From positions 1 to 5,229 of the forward strand of contig JAHEDL010000097.1 in the NCBI GenBank assembly GCA_024641255.1: a stretch of DNA of 5,229 nt. The letters are read 5' to 3'. The translations under genes and the position numbers were made by a program. Under the pieces are notes generated by a model that was not told the DNA's origin, made no database searches, and saw only the letters and a list, made by a program, of their open reading frames with translations. Shown in pieces: positions 1-5,229 of the stretch; positions within the stretch are counted from its first letter, which is position 1, and the number at the start of each line of letters is the position of its first letter. Source of the stretch: Pseudorhodobacter sp. Its GTDB lineage: Bacteria; Pseudomonadota; Alphaproteobacteria; Rhodobacterales; Rhodobacteraceae.

Positions 1-178
1 TGTAGAACAGCGCCGGACTGACGGGTAGGCCAAGACGGGTTGAACATTGGTCTGCCAGATCGGCCAAGGCAATGGAATCAAAGCCGTATTCGGCCAGTTG
101 CGCATCGGGCTGCACCTCGGTCACGGGAAGACGCAGGATGTCTGCCACCAGCGCCGACAGATCGGCCAGCAGGGCGGT
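1..178 (-). other. acyl carrier protein ACP2, 3' partial
   Basis: The domain runs from the ALLADLSALVADIL helix to the left edge at SPALFY. It carries the phosphopantetheine serine in EYGFDSIALADLAD (codon 76-74). The residue six places after the serine is Leu, so it has no beta-branching Trp mark. Only the last helix is missing beyond the window. It completes the KS2-KR-ACP2 module. The KR-ACP linker just before it (about 180-270) is Ala/Thr/Pro-rich with no domain I recognise. Confidence 0.9.
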
Positions 179-1243
179 TGCATCTGTTTTGAACAAAGCG
201 GTGGCGGGGGCCATCGCGGGCGTCTTGCCCGCCTGTTTCGCGCTGCCGTTATCCAGTGTTTCGGTGATGCGGTCGGGATCGCCCCAGCCCACAACCACCT
301 GCGGCGCATCCCCCGCCAAGGCCCGCCACAGCAGCGAAACCCCTGCCGAATCGGGCATCGGGGCCAGACCAAATCCCTGCCGTATTGCCCGCAGCGCGGT
401 TTCCGGCACGGTCATGCCGCCATCGGCCCAAAGCGGCCAGTTCAGCGAAACCGTCCGCCCCGGCCCGCGCCGCAGCGCGGCGAAGCCATCGAGCCAGCCG
501 TTGCCAAAGGCATAATCGCCCTGACCCGCATTGCCCGAAAGCCCAGCCAGCGACGAACACAGCACAAAGCCCGCCAACGGATCGCCCTGCGTCGCTGCAT
601 CCAGCGCCCGCGCGCCTGCGGTTTTTGCCGCCACCACAGCGCGGGCATCGGCAGGGGATTTCACCATCAGCATCCCGTCACGCAAGATGCCCGCCGCATG
701 GATCACCAGCTCCACAGGGCCGAATTCCGCCCGCATCGCCGCAATCACCTGTGCGACAGCGGCCGCGTCGGTGATGTCCACCGCGCGATAGGCGATGCGC
801 CTTGCACCCAGACGAGCCAGTTTCGCGTCAATGTTCGCATCATGCGGTCGCCGCCCCAATAGCAGGATAGGCGTATCGGGGCTGCGCTGCGCGATATCGG
901 TCGCAAAGGCCTGTCCCAGACCGCCCAGACCACCACTGATCACAACCATCCCTGCCGGAATGGCGTCGGGCTGTTTGGGCAAATGCAGCGGGGCAAGATG
1001 GCGGATGTGATTCCCCGCATCTCGCATGCGGATCAACCGCGCCGGATGGGTCGCAGCCTGTTCCAGCAGCGCCGCCACCCCGCCCGCAGGCAGGGCGCGC
1101 GCGAGTTCGACGACCTGAACCCGCAGCGACCGCCGCTCTTGCGCCATGGTTCCGGCAAAGGCGGCAATGGCGGGGACCAGCGCAGCCGCATCGGCGGGCA
1201 GTGCGCATTGCACCAGATCGGGCATCCTTGCCTGCCCATCACG
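1..1243 (-). CDS. continuation of the same PKS after a -1 frame break: KR catalytic domain and ACP2, 3' partial
   Basis: Starting from codon 1243-1241 this frame is open for 414 codons to the left edge with no stop. It holds the rest of the ketoreductase and a carrier protein. Numbering from that codon, the KR has the NADPH-binding GGLGGLG at residues 104-110, the HAAGILRD segment with Asp189, Lys207, the CSS serine Ser231, Tyr244 and Asn248 (DYAFGN). It then has LNWPLWADGG, followed by an Ala-rich linker and ACP2 with GFDS (Ser390). The segment has no convincing start of its own: it begins in the middle of the KR structural subdomain. A candidate ATG at 1225-1223 would yield a KR lacking its N-terminal half. 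It is best read as the downstream part of the same polypeptide, separated by a one-base indel. A gene caller would probably report it as a separate partial gene overlapping the upstream one by about 200 bases. Confidence 0.9.
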
Positions 1244-1428
1244 GGGCCAAGCCGTTCCAATAGTGCGGTGATGACATCCTCGGGCGCAGAAAGTGGCAGG
1301 GACAGGCAGCGACCGGCACTTTCCGTCAGTTGTCCGGTCAGGTCCACAACCAGCCGGTTCTGCGGCGCAGGCACTGATTCCGCCGCAACATCCGGCGACC
1401 AGACCGGAGCAAACAGCGCAAAGCTGTC
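270..1428 (-). other. ketoreductase domain KR (interrupted by frame break), predicted B-type
   Basis: NADPH-dependent reductase of the short-chain dehydrogenase fold that converts the beta-keto group made by KS2 to a beta-hydroxyl. The structural half begins at FALFAPVW (codons from about 1428) and is crossed by the frame break at 1243-1246. The catalytic half lies wholly in the downstream frame: GGLGGLG cofactor motif (934-914), Asp of HAAGILRD (679-677), Lys (625-623), Ser of CSS (553-551), Tyr (514-512) and Asn (502-500). All catalytic residues are present. The Asp of the LDD-equivalent 'LRD' is kept. The position eight residues before Tyr is Ser rather than the Trp of A-type KRs, so a D-configured (B-type) alcohol is predicted. 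If the frame break is real, this domain and everything after it would not be made as part of the synthase. Confidence 0.9.
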
Positions 1429-4400
1429 TTTCGCCTCGTCCAGTGTCGGGGCTGCAACGGGGCGGGGCACGCCCCAATAGGATTTGCGGTCAAACGGATA
1501 GGTCGGCAAATGCAGTCTTGGTGGGGCAATGGGGTATAGCTGCGCCCAATTCACCGTTTCGCCCGCCAACCAGCGGCGCAGGTAATCGGCCTGTTCTCCC
1601 ACCATTTCCGGCGCAGCCCGCAGATTGCCCGCCAGCGCGCGCAGGGCGGCCACCGCTTGGGTCAGGCTGTCCGCCATCACCCCCGCCCGATGCGGGAATG
1701 CGCGACGTCCGGTCTGCAAGGTATAGCCGACCGAATACAGCGGCGGGCGATCCCGTTCCAGCATCGCCGCAAGTGTTAGCACCATAGCCGACAGTTGCGC
1801 GTCAGACCGCGCCGACAGCACCAGCGCGACCGGACCGTTCCCAGTTGCCACGCGCGGGGCAGGCGGTTCTTCGATCACGATATGGGCGTTGCTGCCGCCC
1901 GCACCGAAAGAGCTGATCCCCGACATGAGCGGGCCGGTTGTGGCAGCCCACGGGGTAAGCGTCTGATCCACACGGAATGCCGTGTCGGCAAGGCCAAGAT
2001 CGGGGTTCAGGGTCGTGGAATGCAGGCTTGGCACGCGCTGGCGGTGCTGCATCTGCAACAGAACCTTGGTCAGCCCTGCGACGCCAGCGGCGCTTTCGCA
2101 ATGGCCGATATTGGATTTCACCGAACCCAGATTCAACGGTTGATCCGGTGCAAAGACACGCTTCAGCCCCGCAATCTCAATCGGGTCGCCAAGGGCGGTA
2201 CCGGTGCCGTGACATTCGACATAGCTGATCGACGCGGGCGAAACCCCGCCATCGGTCAGCGCATCGCGGATCGTGGCGGCCTGCGCCACCGGGTCCGGCA
2301 CGGTGTAGCCGTTTGATCGCCCGCCATGATTGACCGCCGTGCCACGGATGATGCCACGGATCGCATCGCCGTCGGCAAGCGCCTGTGACAGCGGTTTCAG
2401 CACCACCGCCCCGACGCCTTCGGACGGGACATAGCCGGTGCCGCCTACGCCAAAACTGCGGCAGCGGCCATCGGTAGCCTCAAACCCGCCATGGGCCATC
2501 ATCAGGTATTTGTTCGGATGCAATGACAGGTTGACCCCGCCCGCCACGGCTACGCGGCATTCCCCCGCCCGCAGCGACCGCACCGCCAGATGGATTGCCG
2601 TCAGGGACGACGCGCACATCGTATCGACGGCAAGGCTTGGTCCCTGAAAGTCGAACAGATAGGACACGCGGTTCGCAATCGACGCCGGGCTGGCCGACAA
2701 CGCAGTGGGCTGACCCAAGACGGTTTGCTCCGCGCCAAGCAGTTGATATTCGGAATACATCACCCCCACGAACACCCCGACCCGCCCTGCGGCGGCCAGC
2801 GACTCTGGGCTGTGTCCGGCATCTTCGACCGCGTGCCACGCGGTTTCGACAAACAGCCGCTCTTGCGGATCGCTCAGGTCCGCATCCTTTGGCAGCATGC
2901 CGAAAAACGCGGCGTCAAACCGATCGACCCCGTTCAGGAACCCGCCCCAACGGCTGCGGGTTTTGCCCGCAGCCTTGATTTCGGAATGAAAGCGGCTGTG
3001 ATCCCAACGGTCGGCAGGAATGGGCGTGATGCAATCGCGGCCTTCGGTCAGAGCTTGCCAGAAGTCCGCCAGCGTTTCGGCCTGCGGATAGCGACCGGAC
3101 AGTCCGATGATCGCGATGGCATCAGGTGCGGCACTGATGTGCACAGCAGGGTTTGCTTGCGGTGCTGCGGCGGGTATCTGACTGGTTTCGTCCAGATGCG
3201 CCGCCAGTGCGGCAAGGCTGCGATATTCATAGAACAGCGTTTTCGGCAGCGGGCCAAAGACGGATTCCAGCCGGTCCGTCGCGCGGGTGATCATTACGGA
3301 ATCCAGCCCGTAACCATCCAGCGGCGCGGTGATATCCAACCGATCCGGCGCGATGCCCAGCGTTTCGCCGACGGTTTGACACAATACCGCCAGCGCGTTG
3401 CCGCCGGTGGCAGGTTGCGGCACCACCGTTGCGGTCTGCGCGGGTGGTTCTGTTGCAGGTTCGGCCAACCAATAGCTGTCGGTGGCAAAGGGATAGAGCG
3501 GCAGCGCCAGACGTTGCGGCAGGGGCGCAGACCATTGCGACGCCCAATCCACCTTGCCACCCGCCAACCAATCCTGCGCCTGCGGATGGGCAGCGCCCAC
3601 GCCTACGCCATCAGCAAAACGGCGCAACGCATCTTGCAACGCGGCGATGTCATTCCCGACAAAGGCCCAGCGATGGTCAAACGCATCGCGTCCAGTTTGC
3701 AGCGTATAGGCCAGATCGACCAGATCGACCTGTTCCGCCTGCGCCAGATAGCCCAGCAGGTTTGCCGCCATTTGCCTCAATTGTGCATCCGACCGCGCCG
3801 ATAGCGGCACGACATGCAGCCCGCCCCGTGCCGCGCGCGGCACAGTGATGGGCGGTTCTGCCAGCACCAGATGGGCATTCGCCCCGCCCGCGCCAAACGA
3901 ACTTAGTCCCGCCAGACGGGTCTGACCCGCTACATGCGGCCAATAGCGCGCCTCTCGCGGGAAGGTCAGCGTGCTGCCTTCGGTGATTTCGGGGTTGATC
4001 CTGCCCAGATCGGGCAAGGGCGCGATGGTCCCATGCCGCATCTGCGCCAGAATCTTGAACAGCCCCGCCATCGCGGCGGCGCTTTCGGTATGGCCGATAT
4101 TGGCTTTGACCGATCCGACCACCGCCCGCCCTTGTGGGCCAAGCGCGCGCGTCAGTCCTTCGACCTCGATCGGGTCGCCCATACGGGTGCCGGTGCCATG
4201 CGCCTCGATCAGACTGATGGCATTGGGGGCAACGCCCGCATCAGCCAGCGCCTGCGTGATTACATCGGCATGGCCGGAAGGGCTGGGCGCGGTATAGCTG
4301 CTGGAACGCCCGCCGCTGCCCAGTGCTGCGCCGCGCAGGACGCCTTCGATCCTGTCACCATCGGCCAGCGCACGATCCAGCAGCTTCAGGATGACCACCC

Positions 4401-5229
4401 CCGCACCTTCGCCAGACAGCATGCCATCGGCATCGGCTGAAAACGGGCGCAAGCGGCCCTGACGCGACTGGATACCAAGTGCCGCATGGCTTGCCAGATG
4501 ACGCGGATGGGCAATCACATTGACCCCGCCCGCAATCGCCACATCGCAGCGCCCCGCGCGCAGCATATCCATCGCCAGCACCAGCGCGGCCGCGGATGAG
4601 GAACAGGCCGTGTCGCAAGACAGGCTTGGCCCCTTGAAATCGAACATGAAGGAAAGCCGGTTCGCCACCGACCAGAACGCCGCGCGGCTGGGGTAGTGTG
4701 CGTTCATCACGCCCGCCAGCACCGCGACGCGGCCTTGGCGTGACAAGGCTTGCGGCGCGTAGCCGGCATGTTCCATCGCGTGATAGGCGGTTTGCAGGAA
4801 AAGCCGTTCCTGCGGGTCCATCTGCATCGCCTCCGCCGGTGAAATCGAAAAAAACAGCGGATCGAACTGATCGGCGCCGTCCATATATCCAGCGGGCAGG
4901 GCGGTATCGGTGGGCCAGGCACGGCCGTCCTGCGGCGCTGAACGGAACATGGTTTGCCCTGCCGCAATCGCCGCCCAAAGCGCGTCAAGGTCTTCCGATC
5001 CGGCAAAACGCCCCGCCATGCCGATGATCGCCACATCGCGCGATTTCAGTGCGGGTATTTCGGCGGCTTGGCGGGCGGGCTGCTGCACCACAATGGGCGC
5101 AGCGGGGATTGGCGCAGGAACAGGGCCTGCGGTCGCCTGCGTCAGCGCGGCCACCGCATCGGATTGGCTTTCGCGCAGATGGTCGGCCAGACGGGAAACG
5201 GTATTCGCCTCAAACAAAACGGTTGAGGT
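1033..5229 (-). CDS. trans-AT modular polyketide synthase, ACP-KS-ACP-KS-(KR start), 5' partial, frame broken in KR
   Basis: Large multidomain polyketide synthase, cytosolic, which extends an acyl chain held on carrier proteins by decarboxylative Claisen condensation. The frame is open from the right edge. The first residues visible are the tail of an ACP, so the true start lies outside the window; the TTG at 5217-5215 is used here only as residue 1 for numbering. Domains in order: ACP0 tail (up to residue 15), Ala/Pro linker (16-60), KS1 (61-455), KS-flanking linker (456-585), ACP1 (606-675), KS2 (699-1118), second flanking linker (1119-1250) and the start of the KR structural subdomain (from about 1264). 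Both KSs have the Cys-His-His triad. There is no AT domain, and the linkers carry trans-AT signatures. Residues 1326-1394 are out-of-frame nonsense rich in Arg, Trp, Cys and Pro, ending at TGA 1035-1033. The real protein continues in the adjacent frame (next entry). PKS identity is secure; the product is unknown. Confidence 0.95.
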   Translation of the reverse strand, partial: TSTVLFEANTVSRLADHLRESQSDAVAALTQATAGPVPAPIPAAPIVVQQPARQAAEIPALKSRDVAIIGMAGRFAGSEDLDALWAAIAAGQTMFRSAPQDGRAWPTDTALPAGYMDGADQFDPLFFSISPAEAMQMDPQERLFLQTAYHAMEHAGYAPQALSRQGRVAVLAGVMNAHYPSRAAFWSVANRLSFMFDFKGPSLSCDTACSSSAAALVLAMDMLRAGRCDVAIAGGVNVIAHPRHLASHAALGIQSRQGRLRPFSADADGMLSGEGAGVVILKLLDRALADGDRIEGVLRGAALGSGGRSSSYTAPSPSGHADVITQALADAGVAPNAISLIEAHGTGTRMGDPIEVEGLTRALGPQGRAVVGSVKANIGHTESAAAMAGLFKILAQMRHGTIAPLPDLGRINPEITEGSTLTFPREARYWPHVAGQTRLAGLSSFGAGGANAHLVLAEPPITVPRAARGGLHVVPLSARSDAQLRQMAANLLGYLAQAEQVDLVDLAYTLQTGRDAFDHRWAFVGNDIAALQDALRRFADGVGVGAAHPQAQDWLAGGKVDWASQWSAPLPQRLALPLYPFATDSYWLAEPATEPPAQTATVVPQPATGGNALAVLCQTVGETLGIAPDRLDITAPLDGYGLDSVMITRATDRLESVFGPLPKTLFYEYRSLAALAAHLDETSQIPAAAPQANPAVHISAAPDAIAIIGLSGRYPQAETLADFWQALTEGRDCITPIPADRWDHSRFHSEIKAAGKTRSRWGGFLNGVDRFDAAFFGMLPKDADLSDPQERLFVETAWHAVEDAGHSPESLAAAGRVGVFVGVMYSEYQLLGAEQTVLGQPTALSASPASIANRVSYLFDFQGPSLAVDTMCASSLTAIHLAVRSLRAGECRVAVAGGVNLSLHPNKYLMMAHGGFEATDGRCRSFGVGGTGYVPSEGVGAVVLKPLSQALADGDAIRGIIRGTAVNHGGRSNGYTVPDPVAQAATIRDALTDGGVSPASISYVECHGTGTALGDPIEIAGLKRVFAPDQPLNLGSVKSNIGHCESAAGVAGLTKVLLQMQHRQRVPSLHSTTLNPDLGLADTAFRVDQTLTPWAATTGPLMSGISSFGAGGSNAHIVIEEPPAPRVATGNGPVALVLSARSDAQLSAMVLTLAAMLERDRPPLYSVGYTLQTGRRAFPHRAGVMADSLTQAVAALRALAGNLRAAPEMVGEQADYLRRWLAGETVNWAQLYPIAPPRLHLPTYPFDRKSYWGVPRPVAAPTLDEAKDSFALFAPVWSPDVAAESVPAPQNRLVVDLTGQLTESAGRCLSLPLSAPEDVITALLERLGPVMGRQGCPIWCNAHCPPMRLRWSPPLPPLPEPWRKSGGRCGFRSSNSRAPCLRAGWRRCWNRLRPIRRG
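1243..1246 (-). other. frameshift point in the PKS gene (C4 run)
   Basis: On the coding strand the codons are CTT GGC CCC GTG. Before this point the frame reads LLERLGP, matching the PKS. After it, the same frame gives unlikely protein, while the -1 frame gives RDGQARMPDLVQ and then an unmistakable KR. Adding one C to the run of four C makes CTT GGC CCC CGT GAT, which joins LERLGP directly to RDGQARM. The exact base cannot be fixed, because the alternative frame is also open for some distance upstream. The run, however, gives the most natural join. Confidence 0.8.
1468..1863 (-). other. KS2-flanking linker subdomain of trans-AT type (no AT domain)
   Basis: Residues 1119-1250 contain LVLSARSDAQL (1132-1142), GYTLQTGRRAF (1164-1174), WLAGETVNW (1216-1224) and LPTYPFDRKSYW (1237-1248), in the same order as the linker after KS1. 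As there, no acyltransferase catalytic motif follows. The chain goes on directly to FALFAPVWSP, the usual beginning of a ketoreductase structural subdomain. The second AT-less module supports the trans-AT assignment independently of the first. Confidence 0.87.
1864..3123 (-). other. ketosynthase domain KS2
   Basis: Residues 699-1118 form a complete condensing domain. It starts with DAIAIIGLSGRYPQ, has the full-length IPADRW segment (733-738) and the GGF..GVDRFDAAFFG region, and has the active-site cysteine in DTMCASS (Cys868, codon 2616-2614). The catalytic histidines are in ECHGTGT (His1003, codon 2211-2209) and NIGHCES (His1039, codon 2103-2101). It ends with SSFGAGGSNAHIVIEEPP. DTMCxSSLTAIHLA and NHGGRSNGYTVPDP are the usual wording of trans-AT ketosynthases. 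It takes the chain from ACP1 and elongates it on ACP2. It resembles KS1 in plan but differs clearly in loops and motifs, so the two are not a recent duplication. Confidence 0.95.
3193..3402 (-). other. acyl carrier protein ACP1
   Basis: Residues 606-675 form a carrier domain with the phosphopantetheine attachment serine in GYGLDSVMI (Ser640, codon 3300-3298), followed by GPLPKTLFYEYRSLAALAAHL at 655-675. The 'LPKTLF.EY' segment is typical of ACPs in trans-AT synthases. The residue six places after the serine is Ala, not the Trp that marks ACPs involved in beta-branching. Nothing but about 20 linker residues separates it from the KS1 flanking subdomain. The module is therefore a bare KS-ACP with no ketoreductase, dehydratase or methyltransferase. 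Confidence 0.93.
3463..3852 (-). other. KS1-flanking linker subdomain of trans-AT type (no AT domain)
   Basis: Residues 456-585 follow KS1 directly. The segment contains PLSARSDAQL (471-480), the DLAYTLQTGRDAF segment (501-513), a WLAGGKVDW motif (550-558) and LPLYPFATDSYW (572-583). In cis-AT synthases the LSAR motif leads into an acyltransferase of about 300 residues with a GHSxG serine. Here that whole domain is absent and only the flanking subdomain and the post-AT-like wrap-around tail remain. This is the standard arrangement of trans-AT PKSs, where malonyl transfer is done by a separate AT protein. Confidence 0.88.
3853..5037 (-). other. ketosynthase domain KS1
   Basis: Residues 61-455 form a complete condensing domain of the thiolase fold. 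It opens with DVAIIGMAGRFAG and has the active-site cysteine in DTACSSS (Cys205, codon 4605-4603). The two catalytic histidines are in EAHGTGT (His340, codon 4200-4198) and NIGHTES (His376, codon 4092-4090). It closes with SSFGAGGANAHLVL. It accepts the chain from ACP0 and condenses it with the extender on ACP1. Because HGTGT retains its histidine, it does not look like a non-elongating KS0. Compared with KS2 it is shorter in two places. The segment between the first conserved Trp (81) and FDP (118-120) lacks the usual IPxxRW stretch. The loop between GVM (169-171) and ANR (185-187) is 13 residues rather than 27. Confidence 0.95.
5173..5229 (-). other. C-terminal helix of an upstream acyl carrier protein (ACP0), partial
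   Basis: The first visible residues read TSTVLFEANTVSRLADHL. This matches the end of PKS carrier proteins (a phenylalanine-containing 'LFE' turn, then 'T...LADHL' as the last helix). The phosphopantetheine serine would lie outside the window. It shows that KS1 is preceded by another module on the same polypeptide. The fragment is followed by an Ala/Pro-rich flexible linker up to KS1 (to about 5038). Confidence 0.75.

Noticed and set aside
47..862. Plus-strand open frame of 271 codons opposite the KR and ACP2
   Set aside because: It is antisense to the frame that encodes unmistakable KR and ACP motifs. Its translation is Arg/His/Gln-rich with no domain I recognise.
840..1208. Minus-strand open frame overlapping the KR structural region
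   Set aside because: The frame carrying GGLGGLG and the KR catalytic residues is a different one. This frame's product is Arg/Ala/Gly-rich shadow sequence.
1223..1225. ATG in the downstream frame as the start of a separate KR-ACP gene
   Set aside because: It falls in the middle of the KR structural subdomain and overlaps the upstream frame by about 190 bases. The product would lack half of a domain, so a frame break in one gene explains it better.
3193..3402. ACP1 as a beta-branching carrier protein
   Set aside because: The position six residues after the phosphopantetheine serine is Ala rather than the Trp that flags beta-branching ACPs. No HMG-synthase cassette gene is visible in the window.
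2590..3804. Long open frame on the plus strand (about 400 codons) opposite KS2, ACP1 and the KS1 linker
   Set aside because: It is Arg/Gln/His-rich, has no recognisable domain, and lies exactly antisense to a well-conserved PKS frame. High-GC codon bias commonly opens such shadow frames.
1864..5037. KS1 and KS2 as a direct tandem repeat
   Set aside because: They are paralogous domains that share conserved motifs only, with different loop lengths and active-site wording. Shared nucleotide stretches, such as the 14 bases around NIGH near 2100 and 4090, reflect conserved motifs and not a recent duplication.
5215..5217. TTG as a possible start codon of the PKS gene
   Set aside because: The frame is open through to the right edge, and the residues before it (TSTV) continue a carrier-protein C-terminus. 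The gene therefore starts outside the window.

Overview
The window is a slice through the middle of one very large modular polyketide synthase (PKS) locus encoded entirely on the minus strand. Coding runs off both edges. There is no intergenic stretch, RNA gene, mobile element, CRISPR array, promoter or terminator that I can support. Overall GC is high (roughly 60-65% by eye) with third-position G/C preference. Together with the Ala/Gly/Asp-rich protein style, this fits a high-GC proteobacterium, perhaps an alphaproteobacterium of the Rhodobacterales type. That taxonomic guess is weak and rests on composition alone.

Read in the direction of translation (from 5229 down to 1), the layout is: the last helix of an acyl carrier protein (ACP0); an Ala/Pro-rich linker; ketosynthase KS1; a KS-flanking linker subdomain; ACP1; a short linker; ketosynthase KS2; a second KS-flanking linker subdomain; a ketoreductase (KR); and ACP2, which is cut by the window edge. 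No acyltransferase (AT) domain is present in either module. After each KS, the place where a cis-AT would follow holds only a linker of about 130 residues with the YTLQTGR and LPxYPF...YW signatures. This is the hallmark of a trans-AT PKS, in which a free-standing AT loads malonyl units onto the ACPs. The two modules here are therefore KS-ACP and KS-KR-ACP. If the free AT supplies malonate and no other trans enzyme acts, the first would leave a beta-keto group and the second would add two carbons and reduce to a beta-hydroxy group, giving a beta-hydroxy-delta-keto thioester on ACP2.

The most notable irregularity is a -1 reading-frame break inside the N-terminal (structural) half of the KR, at a run of four C on the coding strand (plus-strand GGGG at 1243-1246). 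Upstream of it the PKS frame is intact from the window edge. Downstream, that frame turns into Arg/Trp/Cys/Pro-rich nonsense and stops at 1033-1035. The genuine KR and ACP sequence continues without a stop in the neighbouring frame down to the left edge. One extra C in the run would join the two halves seamlessly. This is a sequencing or assembly error, a real inactivating mutation, or, least likely, ribosomal slippage. All catalytic residues of KS1, KS2, KR, ACP1 and ACP2 are intact, which argues that the locus is otherwise under selection.
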